Shown: positions 24,556 through 34,281 of the stretch, piece after piece
Numbering within the stretch: the stretch's first letter is position 1
Layout: every line of letters begins with the position of its first letter
NCBI GenBank assembly: GCA_025354565.1
Contig: JANXMQ010000161.1
Location: 1 to 64,000, forward strand
DNA: 64,000 nucleotides
Direction of reading: 5' to 3'
Origin: Akkermansiaceae bacterium
GTDB taxonomy: Bacteria; Verrucomicrobiota; Verrucomicrobiia; Verrucomicrobiales; Akkermansiaceae
The notes under the pieces: model-generated
The model's input: only the letters and a program-made list of their open reading frames with translations
What the model was told of the DNA's origin: nothing
Databases searched by the model: none
Program-made: the position numbers and the translations under genes

Positions 24556-26916
24556 TTACAGCGATTTCACGCGCAGGGTGAGGGTGTGAATGATGCCGGT
24601 GGCGGGATCGGTGGCGGTTAGGGTGTGGGTGCCGGGGGTGAGGTGGATGATGGGTTCGGGGCTGGCGGCTTCGATGCGGAGAGTGGCGGAGGCCCAGCGG
24701 GCGGTGCCGGGGAGGTTGGTGACGGGACGAAGTTGGTCGGAACCGGAGGGAATTTCCGGATCGAGGAGGTAGGTAGTATTGTCGGTCGGGCTTATTATGC
24801 GGAGCGGTTCGCGGGCGGGGGTGACTGGATCGAGGGCGAGATCTTGGTGGCGTAGGTTGTATTTGCTGGCAAACCAAGCGGCGTAGGTGGGGTCGAGCAG
24901 GGCCTTGCCATTGGCGTCGTAGTCTGAGGGAGTGGCGGCGGGTGGAAGGTTATCCAATGGGGCAAGGTCGGAGCGGAGGTGGGGATTTTCGCTGGCGGCA
25001 GGAATGAGTTTGCCGTTTCTAACATCGATGCTGATGTCCGCGAGGTCGGGTGGCCGGGCGAACCAAGTGGGAATGTTAGATTCATAGAGGCGGAGCATGG
25101 TTCGGTGGAAGATGGGTCCGGCCCCGGTGACGCCAGAGATGCCTTTCATCGGCTGCTGTTCGAAATTTCCCGCCCACACGCCGACGGTGAATTCCGGGGT
25201 GAAGCCGAGGCACCAGTTGTCGTGAAAATCGGAGGAGGTGCCGGTTTTGACGGCGCAGCGGAATGGCAGATCGAGCGGGCCGCCGGGCTGGAAGACGGGG
25301 GCCCGGGCGAGGGAGTCCGATAGGATGTCGGCGATGAGGTAGGCGCTGCGAACATCGAATAGCGAATGTCCAACATCGAGCTTTGAAGGCAGAAATAGGA
25401 CCGGCGGGACATAGCGGCCTTGACGAGCGAGGGTGGCGTAGGCGTTGGTGAGTTCTAGCAGGCGGACGGGGGCATTTCCCAAGGTGAGGCCGAGGCCATG
25501 GACGGAGGAATCGTCGCCGAGGGTAGTGAGACCGAGGTTTGACAAAAGCTGATGGAGTGGTCTGGGGCCGCCGAGGGCATTGAGTTCGCGGAGGGCGGGG
25601 ACGTTGAGCGAGCAAGCGAGGGCGGTGCGGAGGGTGACGGGGCCGCGGTAGGCGCGGTCGTAATTTTCCGGGAGATCGAGGCCCTGCGGGGTGCGGAATG
25701 GGGTGGGGATGTCGGCGAGGATGGATGCAGGAATGCGGTGGTTCCGGGCGATGGCTAACAGGTAGGTGAAAGGCTTGAGGGCGGAGCCGGGCGAACGCGG
25801 GGTGAGCGCACCGTTGAGCTGGCCGCCGCGCGGGTCATGCCAATCGGCGGAGGAGACGAGGGCGAGGATTTCGCCGGTGGGGTTGTGGATGACGACCACG
25901 GCGGCGTGGCGGAGATTTGCGGCGCGAAGCTTGGTGGTTTCCTCGTGGACGATGGTCTGGAGGTCGCGCTGAAGCGGGAGGTCGAGGGTGCTTTGCACTT
26001 CCGCTTTAAGCGATGAGCTTCCAGCTTGGCGGGCGAGCCAGGGGGCCGGCTGGGGTTCTGTTAGTGGACGGAGGTCGAGCGGCTCGGCGAGGGCGGCGGT
26101 GAGGCGGGCTGGATTCAGATTTCCCATGGCGGCGAGCCGCTTGAGCACGGTGTCGCGGCGACTGATGGCGCGGGCGGGGTGGGTGATAGGATTGAAGCGG
26201 GTCGGCGCTTGGGGGAGCCCGGCGAGGGTGGCGCACTCGGCAAGGGAGAGGTCGGCTAGGGGTTTTTGGAAATAGAAACGGGCAGCCTCGGCAGTGCCGG
26301 TACGGAGATTTCCGTAGTCGAGGCGGTTCAGATAGGCGATCAGGATGCGGCGCTTGGACCAAGACATTTCAAGGCGGCGGGCGATGAGAGCCTCGCGGAG
26401 CTTGGTGAGGAGCTTGCGTGGGGCGGGTGGTGAGGAAATTTTGACAAGCTGCTGGGTGATGGTGGAGGCTCCGGAAACGATGCGGCGGCGGGCGAGGCAA
26501 TCGCGGGAGGCTCGCAGTGTGGCGAGCAGGTCGATGCCACCGTGCTGGAAGAAGCGCTTGTCCTCGGCGGCGAGGGTGCAGGTGATGAGATCGGCGGGGA
26601 TTTCCTCCAACACCACCGGCGCGGCGCGCGACGAGTCGGGCAGTACCAAGTGGAGCATCGGAGTGCCGTAGCGGTCGAGAAAAACTGGCGAGGCTGGCGG
26701 ATTTTCCAATAATCCAGAGGGCAGGGAAATGGCGAAGGGCAGGACGAACCAGTCTAACAGCAATACCAGTCCGCCTGCTAACAAGGAGCGGATGATCCGA
26801 CGCAGCCATTTCGATTTGAATTGCAAGCGCTGGAAGATGCCGGAAAAGCGGGGAAAATAAACGCCAATTTTCCAGCTTGGAAAGACCGCAGGATTTCGAT
26901 CGTATTCGTGGCGCAT
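24556..26916 (-). CDS. pbpC: Penicillin-binding protein 1C (glycosyltransferase-transpeptidase)
   Basis: A bifunctional peptidoglycan synthase anchored in the inner membrane (segment SLLAGGLVLLLDWFVLPFAISL). The glycosyltransferase (GT51) has AAEDKRFFQHGGID, GASTITQQLVKI, and KLREALIARRLE. The transpeptidase has SPGSALKPFTYLLA with the catalytic serine, SLN (CSLNVPALREL) and KTGTSSDFHDNW. The last 120 residues are the BiPBP_C domain typical of PbpC (LRIISPTDNTTYLLDP). Length is about 786 residues. The ATG at MRHEYDRN overlaps the ATG of the divergent gene, so translation may start later, for example at a TTG (LQFKSKWL) at 26826. PbpC is often paired with an alpha-2-macroglobulin gene, not seen here. 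Confidence 0.92.
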   Translation of the reverse strand: MRHEYDRNPAVFPSWKIGVYFPRFSGIFQRLQFKSKWLRRIIRSLLAGGLVLLLDWFVLPFAISLPSGLLENPPASPVFLDRYGTPMLHLVLPDSSRAAPVVLEEIPADLITCTLAAEDKRFFQHGGIDLLATLRASRDCLARRRIVSGASTITQQLVKISSPPAPRKLLTKLREALIARRLEMSWSKRRILIAYLNRLDYGNLRTGTAEAARFYFQKPLADLSLAECATLAGLPQAPTRFNPITHPARAISRRDTVLKRLAAMGNLNPARLTAALAEPLDLRPLTEPQPAPWLARQAGSSSLKAEVQSTLDLPLQRDLQTIVHEETTKLRAANLRHAAVVVIHNPTGEILALVSSADWHDPRGGQLNGALTPRSPGSALKPFTYLLAIARNHRIPASILADIPTPFRTPQGLDLPENYDRAYRGPVTLRTALACSLNVPALRELNALGGPRPLHQLLSNLGLTTLGDDSSVHGLGLTLGNAPVRLLELTNAYATLARQGRYVPPVLFLPSKLDVGHSLFDVRSAYLIADILSDSLARAPVFQPGGPLDLPFRCAVKTGTSSDFHDNWCLGFTPEFTVGVWAGNFEQQPMKGISGVTGAGPIFHRTMLRLYESNIPTWFARPPDLADISIDVRNGKLIPAASENPHLRSDLAPLDNLPPAATPSDYDANGKALLDPTYAAWFASKYNLRHQDLALDPVTPAREPLRIISPTDNTTYLLDPEIPSGSDQLRPVTNLPGTARWASATLRIEAASPEPIIHLTPGTHTLTATDPATGIIHTLTLRVKSL

Positions 26917-27340
26917 GAAGAAATCAATATTTTTACTAAGTTGTGCGGCTGGGCTGATGTTAATGCCTGTTAGAGGCGCCGAAGAAAAGGACCAGACGCC
27001 CCTCGGCAAGCAAATGGAAGCGATGAAGGACGCGCTCAAGCTGATCAGCAAGGAGACTGATCCGGTGAAAGGTGCCAAGGAGGCGCGCGATGCTCAAGAG
27101 GCGGCGTTGAAGGCGGCGCTGGAAGTGCCGGCCTTACTCAAGGAGATGCCAGAAGGGGCGGAAAAGGCCAAGGCGCTGGTGGCTTACCACAAAATGATCG
27201 GCAAGGCCTATATCTCACTTTGCGAAGTCGAGGAAGCATTCATGGCGGGAAAAACGGATGAGGTTGCCAAGATTCTCGCGACGCTCAAGGATATGAAGAA
27301 GGACGGTCACAAGAAATTCGTCAAGGAAGAGGACCAGTAG
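26915..27340 (+). CDS. Cytochrome b562-like four-helix protein, exported
   Basis: The signal peptide MKKSIFLLSCAAGLMLMPVRGA is followed by a four-helix protein of about 120 residues. The first helix LGKQMEAMKDALKLISKE and the last LKDMKKDGHKKFVKEE align by pattern with cytochrome b562, with a Met in helix 1 and a His in helix 4 placed as the heme ligands. The middle, AQEAALKAALEVPALL and EKAKALVAYHKMIGKAYISLCEVEEAF, also agrees. If heme is bound, it would be a periplasmic electron carrier; loss of heme binding in relatives is common, so the ligands need testing. It is divergent from pbpC with overlapping start codons. Confidence 0.65.
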   Translation: MKKSIFLLSCAAGLMLMPVRGAEEKDQTPLGKQMEAMKDALKLISKETDPVKGAKEARDAQEAALKAALEVPALLKEMPEGAEKAKALVAYHKMIGKAYISLCEVEEAFMAGKTDEVAKILATLKDMKKDGHKKFVKEEDQ

Positions 27341-27451
27341 CCCCGAGGCTAGGATGTGAGGGTAGCGGGTGAGGGCTTGGTGGAAGGAAATTTTTCTAAG
27401 CGCCAGTCCCCCACCGCACCGGGTAAGCGGTGAGTTGTTGCACCAAAGCAA

Positions 27452-28093
27452 TCACTCGATAGTGACCCGCGTGCCTTCTTTCACCTTCGAATAGATGATG
27501 GGCATGATCGCGCTCGGGCCGCGGACGCAGGCATGTGAAGCGGGGCGGTGGCTCTTTGGCAGGAGCCCGATGTGATGGCCAACGCCATCATTGGTCAGGC
27601 GCATCCAATAGCGCATGGAGGCACCCTCGAAATGGCAACCTTCCGGCACCGGATCGATACCCATGTCCGCGTTGCCGTTCACGACATCGCCTGATTCATC
27701 GATAAATTTGCCATATTTGTTAGATTTCTTGTCCACCACTTTTTCGAGAATGTAGAACGTGCCAACCGGCGTGGGCCGTGCGGGAATGCCGGAGCAGATC
27801 GGGTAATCCATGGCGATTTCATCGCCATTATAGAGATAGGCGCGCTGGAGGGCGAGATTCACCTTGATTGAGGAGTTGGACGCATTGGTGCGCGAGAGGA
27901 GTTCCTCGTTTTTCCATACGTCATAGGTTTTCGGGTAATGTGGCTCCGCCTTAAAATGGTCGTAGGTGCCCGCTGGATAGCGATTCACTGGTTTGCCATC
28001 CTTGGTGGTGGCCGGGGTTTGGTTGGCGCAGTTCGCGAGGAATAGCGTGGCGATGGCGGCGGTAAGGCGGGCGGCGATTCGGAACTGGTTCAT
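27452..28093 (-). CDS. L,D-transpeptidase (YkuD), lipoprotein
   Basis: The leader ends in a lipobox (TLFLANC), so the enzyme is membrane-anchored and works in the periplasm on peptidoglycan, forming 3-3 cross-links or attaching proteins. The YkuD domain starts about residue 76 (IKVNLALQRAYLYNGDEIAMDYPICSG). Its active site is HIGLLPKSHRPASHACVRGP, where SHACVR corresponds to the usual S/T-H-G-C-h-R/N with Ala for Gly, and the upstream His is in GVGHHIG. A long linker rich in Lys and Tyr precedes the domain. Length of 213 residues is normal. It stands alone on the minus strand. Confidence 0.88.
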   Translation of the reverse strand: MNQFRIAARLTAAIATLFLANCANQTPATTKDGKPVNRYPAGTYDHFKAEPHYPKTYDVWKNEELLSRTNASNSSIKVNLALQRAYLYNGDEIAMDYPICSGIPARPTPVGTFYILEKVVDKKSNKYGKFIDESGDVVNGNADMGIDPVPEGCHFEGASMRYWMRLTNDGVGHHIGLLPKSHRPASHACVRGPSAIMPIIYSKVKEGTRVTIE

Positions 28094-28393
28094 GGATTGG
28101 ACGCGTAGGACGCGGCGGAGTTAGGCGAGATTTTACGAAATTGCAACCTTCATGCGATATTGAAAATTGGCAACGCGTCAAAGCGCATCCAGCTCGCTAG
28201 CTCCCGCAGGCGACAGTTCACAGCGCCCCCTCATTTATCGGAGATAATTACAATGTTCTGAGACGCGGCCAAGCATTCCAGACATTATGAAATCCAATTT
28301 AGCCATCATCGCCGTTACGGTCGCCGTCATCAGATTCGGAATCTTTCTCGCCGGGCGGTGCAGCGTTCCCGATCAATCGCCTGAAAAATCGGC
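28094..28393. other. 300-base gap between the L,D-transpeptidase and uvrA genes
   Basis: There is no gene I can support. A forward ATG at 28287 opens a 61-residue frame beginning MKSNLAIIAVTVAVIRFGIFLAG, which looks like a real signal or membrane start. However, the frame runs into the antisense of the uvrA 3' end and then stops, so it is at best the stump of a small membrane protein. The region is less GC-rich than its surroundings around 28130-28270. No terminator with a clear stem and T-run is seen. Confidence 0.4.
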
Positions 28394-31300
28394 TCATTTC
28401 GTGAGTGCTGTTTTCAGGAACGGGGCGGTGCGGGAGGTCAGTGACTTCACGATTTTTTCGGGCGGGCCTTGAGCGATAATCTGGCCGCCGCCGTCGCCTG
28501 CCTCGGGACCGAGGTCGAGGATCCAATCCGCTTCGGCGGCGACGGCCATGTGGTGCTCGATGACGACGACGGTGTGGCCTTCATCGACGAGGCGGTGGAG
28601 GACGTCGATGAGGCGTTGGACGTCCTCCAGGTGGAGGCCGACGGTGGGTTCCTCAATTAGATAGAGGTTGCGCTGGCTGAGCGCGGCATTGTTGAGAGTG
28701 GCCTTGGTGCCGCGGCCTTTGGTGAGTTCGGAAACGAGCTTGATGCGTTGGGCCTCACCGCCTGATAGAGTGGGCGAAGGTTGGCCAAGCTGAAGGTAGC
28801 CAAGACCGGTGTCCACCATGAGCTTGAGCGGGTGAGAAATGCGCGGCTGGGACTCGAAAAATGCAGATGCCTCGTCGATGGTCATGGCTAACACCTGACC
28901 GATGTTTTTCTGGCGGAAGGTGACGTCCAAGGTGGCGGGGTTGTAGCGCTGGCCGTTGCACGACTCGCAATGGACCCAGGTGGAGGGGAGGAAATCCATT
29001 TCCAGTTTCACTCGCCCGTTGCCCTTGCACTCGGGGCAGCGGCCGTTGTCGGTGTTGAAGGAAAATCGCGAGGCGTCGAAGCCTCTCATGCGGGCCTCGG
29101 GAAGCTGGGCGAAAAGGGCGCGGATGTGGTCGAAAACTTTGACGTAGGTGGCGGGGCAGGAGCGGGAAGTTTTGCCGATGGGGGATTGATCGACTTCGTA
29201 GCAAGCTTTGATTTGTTTCTCGCCGCTGGTTTTGGAGTAAGGCTTCGTTAACTTGGGCTGGCGGTTGAAAACCGCTGCCACGCAGGAGTGCATGAGCGAA
29301 GATTTCCCGGAACCGGAAATTCCTGTTAGCACGGTGAGGCGGCTGAGCGGGATGGCAGCGTCGATGTGTTTTAGGTTATTAGCGTGGCAGTCGGCGATCG
29401 TTAAAAACGGGTGGTCTTTGCGAACAGGACGACGCTTACCACGGATGGGATGGGTGATGATGGCGGACAGGGCGCGGTAGGTGGGAGAGTTTGCGAGCTT
29501 GGCAGCAGACTTTTTACTCGTGGGCGAGACGCCCACGCTCCTTGAGGGTGGTTTGCCTTGATAGACGATTTCGCCGCCGAGGCGACCGGCTCCGGGGCCG
29601 AGGTCGATGAGGTGATCCGCTGCGGCGATGGTGTCTTCGTCGTGCTCGACGATGATGAGGGAATTTCCCTGATCGCGGAGGGCGATGAGGGTTTTGAGCA
29701 GCGCAGCATTGTCGCGGGGGTGGAGGCCGATGGTGGGTTCGTCCAGAACGTAGAGCACGCCGCGCAGGTTGGAACCGAGTTGGGCGGCGAGGCGGATGCG
29801 TTGGGATTCGCCGCCTGATAGAGTGTTGCCGGAGCGGTCGAGTTGGAGGTAGCCGAGACCGACTTCCTGGAGAAATGCGAGGCGCTGACGGATCTCGGGG
29901 AGGATGTCGCGGGCGATGAGGGTAGCGCGATCAGCGGGGAAGGATAGGTTTTGAAAATGGTTGGATGCGGCGTCGATGGAGAGATTGCCGAGGTCGGAAA
30001 TGGCGGTGGAGGAGTCGGAGCGAGACGCTCCTTTCACGGTCTGGGGCGGGACGCCCCAGCCACTTGTCGCTCCTTTGGAACTCCCTTGCAGCCTTACGGC
30101 GGAGGCGGTGGGGTTGAGGCGGGAGCCGTGGCAGGCGGGGCACTCGATCAGCTCGATGTCGTCCATGCGGTCGATGGCGCGGTCGGCATCGAGCTCGGCA
30201 GCTAGGACGGAATCGAAACGGGAGGTGTCGAGGTGCTGGCGGCGTTTGGGGACGCGGCCGTGACCCCGGCATTCGAGGCACCAGCCGTGCGGGGAGTTGA
30301 AGGAGAAGAGGCGGGGATCGAGTTCCTCGAAGGATTTGTTGCAGGATGGACAACTCGATTTCGTGGAGAGGAGGATGAATTTTTTGTCGGCGGTGTGGAG
30401 CTTGATAAGACCTTTGCCGATTTCGAGGGCGCGTTCGATGGAGGGTTGAAGATCGTGGATTGTAGATTTGGTGACTTGGGGCTTTTTCAGACTTGTGGGC
30501 GAGACGCCCACACTCCTTGAATCCCACACGACCACGTCGATGTCGTGTTCCTTGAAACGTTCGAGGCGGGTGAAGCCCTCGGCGTCCTTGAATTGCTTAT
30601 CAACTAACAGGCGGGTGAAGCCTTGTTTGAGTGCCCACTCGGCGATCTCGTTGTGGTAGCCTTTTTTGCCCCGGATGATCGGGGCGAGGAGGGTGACGGG
30701 TCCGGTTTTGAGATGGGCGCGGATGGTGTTCTCGATGGCTGATAGGGACTGGCGCTCGACCGGGACGTGGCAGTCCGGGCAATGGAGGGTGCCAAGTTTT
30801 GAATAGAGCAGGCGGATGAAATTCCAGAGTTCGGTCACGGTGGCGACGGTGGATTTTCCGCCGCCTTGGGAGATGCGTTGCTCGATGGCGACGGTGGGCG
30901 GGAGGCCTTGGAGTTGGTCGATCTCGGGTTTTTCTAACTGCTCGGCGAACTGGCGGGCGTATGCGGACATCGAGTCGAGGAAGCGGCGCTGGCCCTCGGC
31001 GAAGAGGATGTCAAAGGCCAGAGTGGACTTGCCGGAACCTGATAGACCGGAGATCACGACGAGCTGGTCGCGCGGGATGTCGAGGGAGATGTTCTTCAGA
31101 TTGTGGTGGCGGGCACCGCGGAGGGTGATGCGGTTTGAAGAGAGTTGAGAGTTGAGAGTTGATGGTTGATAGGAAGGGGAAGAAGGGGAGAGACCCAGAG
31201 CTTGTTTGAGGAAATGGGCGGTGGGGGTGTTGAGTTTGGCGACGGCTTCGGGCGGGCCTTGAGCGACTAACTGGCCACCGTGTTGGCCGGCTTCGGGGCC

Positions 31301-34189
31301 GAGGTCGAGGATCCAATCGGCGGATTTGATGACGTCGAGATTGTGTTCGATAACGAGGAGGGAATGGCCAGAAGCGACGAGTTTTTGGAAAACGGATAAC
31401 AGGTTTTCGATATCGGAGAAATGGAGGCCAGTGGTGGGTTCGTCGAGGATGAGGAGTTTCGAGTGCGGAACGCGGAGTGAGGAGTGCGGAGTGGAAGATG
31501 AAGCGAGGAGTTGGCAGAGTTTGAGGCGTTGGGCCTCGCCGCCGGAGAGGGTGTTGAGGGGTTGGCCGAGCTTGAGGTAGCCAAGGCCGACCTCGGCAAG
31601 GGGGGCGAGGAGCTTGATGATTTGTTGGTGACGCTTGGCGTGGGCCACGGGGATGCCGGTGGTTACCGCGTAGAAGGCGATGGCGTCAGCGACGGTTAGA
31701 TTGAGAATATCATCTACGGATTTTCCGCGATAGAGGAGTTCCAGGGTGGAGGATTTGTAGCGTTTGCCGTTGCAGTCCGGGCAGGTGACGTAGAGGTCGG
31801 AGAGGAACTGCATTTCGACTTTTTCAAAACCATTGCCAGCACAGCGGTCGCAGCGGCCTGCACCGGAATTGAAAGAGAAGAAGCCGGTGTTGAGATCGCG
31901 GGCCTTGGCCTCGGGAGTGCAGGCGAAGAGCTGGCGGATGGGATCGAAGGCTCCAAGGAAAACGGCGGGCGTGGAACGCGGGGTGCGAGCGACGGCGGTT
32001 TGATCGACGAGTTCGACACCGCTCAGGTGCTGCGAGCCGTTGAGGCCCTTGAGCGGGGCTGCCTCGCCATCCGCTTGCTGGCCGAGTTTGCGGGCGAGAT
32101 TGAGGTAGAGGACATCGTGCGCGAAGGTGGATTTTCCGGAACCGGAGACGCCAGTTAGAACGGTGAAGAGACCGAGTGGGAGATCGACATCGAGTTTTTT
32201 GAGATTGTGACGGGTGGCTCCTCTGATGGAGAGGATGGCTTTGGTGGGCTTGCGGCGGGTGGTGGGGATGGCGATGGATTTCGTGCCATCAAGCCACGGG
32301 AGAGTGCCGATTGAGGATTTTTGATTTTTGATTTTTGATTTTTTACTCGTGGGCGAGACGCCCATGCTCCTTGAGGGCGGGCCTTGATAGATTAAGGTGC
32401 CGCCGTAGGAGCCTGCGCCGGGGCCGAGATCGACGAGGTGGTCGGCGGCTTGCATGACGGTTTGCTCGTGCTCGACGACGACGAGGGTGTTGCCCTTGTC
32501 GCGGAGCCCGTGCATGACGCCGACGAGGCGGTCGATGTCGCGAGGATGGAGGCCGACGGTGGGTTCGTCGAGGACGAAAAGAGTGCCAGTTAGGGAGGCA
32601 CCGAGGCAGGTAGTTAGATTCACGCGTTCGACCTCGCCACCGGATAGGGTCCGTGTCTGGCGATCAAGGGTCAGGTAGCCGAGGCCGACTTGATCGAGGT
32701 AGCCGAGGCGGGAAGTAATTTCCGTTAGGACGAGATCAAGGGTGGGATCGGACGGACGATTAGAGATTAGAGATTTGAGATTTGTGAACCAAGGGAGGAG
32801 ATCGGAGAGGGAGAGCGACCAGAGATCGGGGAGGGATTTGCCATTTACCTTGAAGCAGAGGGATTCGGGCTGGAGGCGCTTGCCACGACAGGCGTCACAG
32901 GTGGTGTAGGAGCGGTAGCGGGAGAGAAAGATGCGGACCTGCATCTTGTAGGCCTTGGTTTCGAGCCAGTCGAAGAAGCCTTTGACGCCATACCAATCAC
33001 CCGATTGCCAGAGCGCTTCGAGCTCGTCGGCAGTGAGATTCGCGGACTTACGATCTCCATAGTAGATCCATTCTTGTTCGGCTGCTGATAGATCTTCGAA
33101 GGGGATCTTGGTGTCGATGTCACGCTCGTTGCAATTCCTAACGAGATCGCGCAGGCACTCGTCGCCACGCTCGCCTTGGAAGGGTTTGATGGCTCCTTGG
33201 GCGATGGATAGAGATGGGTCGGGGACGGCTTTTTCGAGGTCGATGCCGATGACGCGGCCGAAGCCCCGGCATTTCGGGCAGGCACCTAACGGCGAATTGA
33301 AGGAGAAGAGGGCCGGAGTGGGTGGGCGGAGGGTGAAGCCGGTTTTGGGGTTGGTCCAAGTGGTGCTGAACGCACGGGACAGAGCAAGATGCTCCGTCAA
33401 TGGTTTGGAGCGAGACACTCCAGCCACTTCCACACCTTTCACGGTCGCGTGGCCTTTGCCGAGGGTGAAGGCGGCTTCGAGGGCTTCGAGGAGGCGGGAG
33501 TAGTTTTCGGGCGTTAGAGTTAGGCGATCTTGGATGACTTGGATGACAGGCGGAAATTTGGCTTGGCGGATGGAATCCGCCGCCACGTCGTCGGTGCGGA
33601 TGATTTCACCGTTGATGAGAATGCGGAGGTAGCCTTGGGCATTGAGAAAAGGGAAAAATTCCGCGCTTTTCGCGTTGGCGGGAACGGGAATGGGGAATGT
33701 GATAAGAACGGGCTGCGTTGATAGATTTGAAGTGGCCCAAGTGGCGGCGGAGTCGGGGGTGTCGGGCTGAATGGGGTCGCCAGTTTTCGGATCGTAGCCG
33801 ATGCCGAGGCGGGCGAAAAGGAGCTTGAGGTAGTCGTTGATTTCAGTTAGCGTGCCGACGGTGGAACGGGTGGTGCGGACGTGGTTTTTTTGCTCGATGG
33901 CGATGGCAGGCGGGATGCCCTCGATGTGATCGACGGCAGGCTTGTCCATGCGGTCGAAAAATTGCCGGACGTAAGGGGAAAACGTCTCGACGTAGCGCCG
34001 CTGCCCCTCGGCATAGAGCGTGTGGAAGGCGAGCGAGGATTTCCCGGAGCCGGACGGCCCGGTGACAACGGTGAGCCTGTTGAGGGGGATCTCGAGATCG
34101 AAGCCCTGAAGATTGTGTTGGTGGCAGCCGCGGAGTAGGATCGCGGGTCGGGGAGCGTGGGAGGCGGATTTCTTGTCAATTTTCGGCAC
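28394..34189 (-). CDS. uvrA: Double UvrA: two fused excinuclease A units with four ABC modules
   Basis: UvrA finds DNA damage for nucleotide excision repair and is normally about 940 residues. This protein is 1,931 residues and is two UvrA units end to end, joined near residue 1000-1020. Walker A motifs lie near residues 48 (GPSGSGKSS), 686 (GVSGSGKST), 1053 (GLSGSGKST) and 1630 (GISGSGKSS). LSGGE signatures are near 516, 883, 1455 and 1806, each followed by a Walker B with DEPT or EEPT. Zinc-finger cysteine pairs ([37 protein letters not shown]) are kept in both. A GTG start gives MPKIDKK. Many linkers contain low-complexity insertions encoded by palindromic and heptamer repeats, listed separately. 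I infer a special-purpose UvrA, with an ordinary one elsewhere. Confidence 0.93.
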   Translation of the reverse strand: MPKIDKKSASHAPRPAILLRGCHQHNLQGFDLEIPLNRLTVVTGPSGSGKSSLAFHTLYAEGQRRYVETFSPYVRQFFDRMDKPAVDHIEGIPPAIAIEQKNHVRTTRSTVGTLTEINDYLKLLFARLGIGYDPKTGDPIQPDTPDSAATWATSNLSTQPVLITFPIPVPANAKSAEFFPFLNAQGYLRILINGEIIRTDDVAADSIRQAKFPPVIQVIQDRLTLTPENYSRLLEALEAAFTLGKGHATVKGVEVAGVSRSKPLTEHLALSRAFSTTWTNPKTGFTLRPPTPALFSFNSPLGACPKCRGFGRVIGIDLEKAVPDPSLSIAQGAIKPFQGERGDECLRDLVRNCNERDIDTKIPFEDLSAAEQEWIYYGDRKSANLTADELEALWQSGDWYGVKGFFDWLETKAYKMQVRIFLSRYRSYTTCDACRGKRLQPESLCFKVNGKSLPDLWSLSLSDLLPWFTNLKSLISNRPSDPTLDLVLTEITSRLGYLDQVGLGYLTLDRQTRTLSGGEVERVNLTTCLGASLTGTLFVLDEPTVGLHPRDIDRLVGVMHGLRDKGNTLVVVEHEQTVMQAADHLVDLGPGAGSYGGTLIYQGPPSRSMGVSPTSKKSKIKNQKSSIGTLPWLDGTKSIAIPTTRRKPTKAILSIRGATRHNLKKLDVDLPLGLFTVLTGVSGSGKSTFAHDVLYLNLARKLGQQADGEAAPLKGLNGSQHLSGVELVDQTAVARTPRSTPAVFLGAFDPIRQLFACTPEAKARDLNTGFFSFNSGAGRCDRCAGNGFEKVEMQFLSDLYVTCPDCNGKRYKSSTLELLYRGKSVDDILNLTVADAIAFYAVTTGIPVAHAKRHQQIIKLLAPLAEVGLGYLKLGQPLNTLSGGEAQRLKLCQLLASSSTPHSSLRVPHSKLLILDEPTTGLHFSDIENLLSVFQKLVASGHSLLVIEHNLDVIKSADWILDLGPEAGQHGGQLVAQGPPEAVAKLNTPTAHFLKQALGLSPSSPSYQPSTLNSQLSSNRITLRGARHHNLKNISLDIPRDQLVVISGLSGSGKSTLAFDILFAEGQRRFLDSMSAYARQFAEQLEKPEIDQLQGLPPTVAIEQRISQGGGKSTVATVTELWNFIRLLYSKLGTLHCPDCHVPVERQSLSAIENTIRAHLKTGPVTLLAPIIRGKKGYHNEIAEWALKQGFTRLLVDKQFKDAEGFTRLERFKEHDIDVVVWDSRSVGVSPTSLKKPQVTKSTIHDLQPSIERALEIGKGLIKLHTADKKFILLSTKSSCPSCNKSFEELDPRLFSFNSPHGWCLECRGHGRVPKRRQHLDTSRFDSVLAAELDADRAIDRMDDIELIECPACHGSRLNPTASAVRLQGSSKGATSGWGVPPQTVKGASRSDSSTAISDLGNLSIDAASNHFQNLSFPADRATLIARDILPEIRQRLAFLQEVGLGYLQLDRSGNTLSGGESQRIRLAAQLGSNLRGVLYVLDEPTIGLHPRDNAALLKTLIALRDQGNSLIIVEHDEDTIAAADHLIDLGPGAGRLGGEIVYQGKPPSRSVGVSPTSKKSAAKLANSPTYRALSAIITHPIRGKRRPVRKDHPFLTIADCHANNLKHIDAAIPLSRLTVLTGISGSGKSSLMHSCVAAVFNRQPKLTKPYSKTSGEKQIKACYEVDQSPIGKTSRSCPATYVKVFDHIRALFAQLPEARMRGFDASRFSFNTDNGRCPECKGNGRVKLEMDFLPSTWVHCESCNGQRYNPATLDVTFRQKNIGQVLAMTIDEASAFFESQPRISHPLKLMVDTGLGYLQLGQPSPTLSGGEAQRIKLVSELTKGRGTKATLNNAALSQRNLYLIEEPTVGLHLEDVQRLIDVLHRLVDEGHTVVVIEHHMAVAAEADWILDLGPEAGDGGGQIIAQGPPEKIVKSLTSRTAPFLKTALTK
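29260..29275. repeat. GGCGGTT-GAA-AACCGC palindrome in uvrA
   Basis: The same hairpin as the pair after thiL. The flanks TGGCGGTTGAAAACCGC and TGCCACG are nearly shared with the second of those (39514-39537). Here it encodes AAVFNRQPK shortly after the fourth Walker A motif, in frame. Confidence 0.8.
29520..29548. repeat. Palindromic element 3 in uvrA (GTGGGCG hairpin)
   Basis: GTGGGCG-AGA-CGCCCAC is followed by GCTCCTTGAGGG, identical to element 1 apart from one stem base. It encodes [12 protein letters not shown] near residue 1550, after YQGKPP at the end of the third ABC module. That is the structural equivalent of the site of element 1. Confidence 0.85.
30017..30059. repeat. Paired palindromes in uvrA (GGAGCG and CTGGGGCG hairpins)
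   Basis: Two hairpins lie side by side: GGAGCG-AGA-CGCTCC at 30017-30031 and CTGGGGCG-GGA-CGCCCCAG at 30041-30059. They add a linker with [15 protein letters not shown] near residue 1380. A degenerate relative at 33408-33440 (GGAGCG-AGA-CACTCC, near residue 255) shares the flanking words TTTCACGGTC and CCACTT, showing a common composite origin. Confidence 0.8.
30495..30520. repeat. Palindromic element 2 in uvrA (GTGGGCG hairpin)
   Basis: GTGGGCG-AGA-CGCCCAC is a perfect 7-bp stem, followed by ACTCCTTGA. It encodes [10 protein letters not shown] near residue 1225 of the double UvrA, inside a linker of the second unit after DVVVWD, and is read in the same frame as elements 1 and 3. Confidence 0.85.
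31142..31169. repeat. Heptamer array in uvrA: GAGTTGA x3 and TGGTTGA
   Basis: Three identical 7-base units and one variant. They encode [11 protein letters not shown] near residues 1007-1017, exactly at the joint between the two UvrA units. Confidence 0.85.
31454..31495. repeat. Heptamer array in uvrA: six GAGTGCG-like units
   Basis: Units are GAGTTTC, GAGTGCG, GAACGCG, GAGTGAG, GAGTGCG, GAGTGGA. They encode [13 protein letters not shown] near residues 900-912, between the LSGGE and the Walker B motif of the second module, where UvrA normally has a much shorter loop. Confidence 0.8.
32302..32343. repeat. Heptamer array in uvrA: GAGTGCC, GATTGAG, then GATTTTT x4
   Basis: Six tandem 7-base units, the last four identical. 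They encode a Lys/Ser/Ile/Asn-rich stretch ([12 protein letters not shown]) right after palindromic element 1, near residues 615-629, between modules one and two. Confidence 0.85.
32349..32377. repeat. Palindromic element 1 in uvrA (GTGGGCG hairpin)
   Basis: GTGGGCG-AGA-CGCCCAT (last base mispaired) is followed by GCTCCTTGAGGG. On the coding strand it adds [10 protein letters not shown] near residue 605, directly after YQGPP at the end of the first ABC module. A heptamer array abuts it on the left. Confidence 0.85.
32758..32785. repeat. Heptamer array in uvrA: GATTAGA, GATTAGA, GATTTGA, GATTTGT
   Basis: Four tandem 7-base units on the plus strand. On the coding strand they give the low-complexity peptide [10 protein letters not shown] near residues 469-478 of the double UvrA, in a linker before the first LSGGE. 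Confidence 0.8.
33408..33452. repeat. Degenerate palindrome in uvrA (GGAGCG-AGA-CACTCC)
   Basis: The stem has one mispair. Its flanks CAGCCACTT and CTTTCACGGTC also occur around the paired palindromes at 30017-30075, in a different order. It adds [13 protein letters not shown] near residue 250 of the double UvrA, just after the insertion domain of the first module. Confidence 0.6.
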
Positions 34190-34281
34190 GCCCGATGGTA
34201 AGCGGAAACTTTCCGTCCGCCAGTGGAAGTGTGATATGCGGGTAGAAATATCCGCAGAATTTCAGGCGGAATACCCACGGT

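Noticed and set aside
28287-28472. 61-codon plus-strand frame with a signal-like start (MKSNLAIIAVTVAVI)
   Set aside because: Most of its length after the hydrophobic start is antisense to the end of uvrA. It may be a gene stump, but I cannot support a functional gene.
31142-32785. Heptamer arrays considered as a CRISPR or telomere-like array
   Set aside because: Units are only 7 bases, directly adjacent, few in number, different in sequence between arrays, and inside an open gene.
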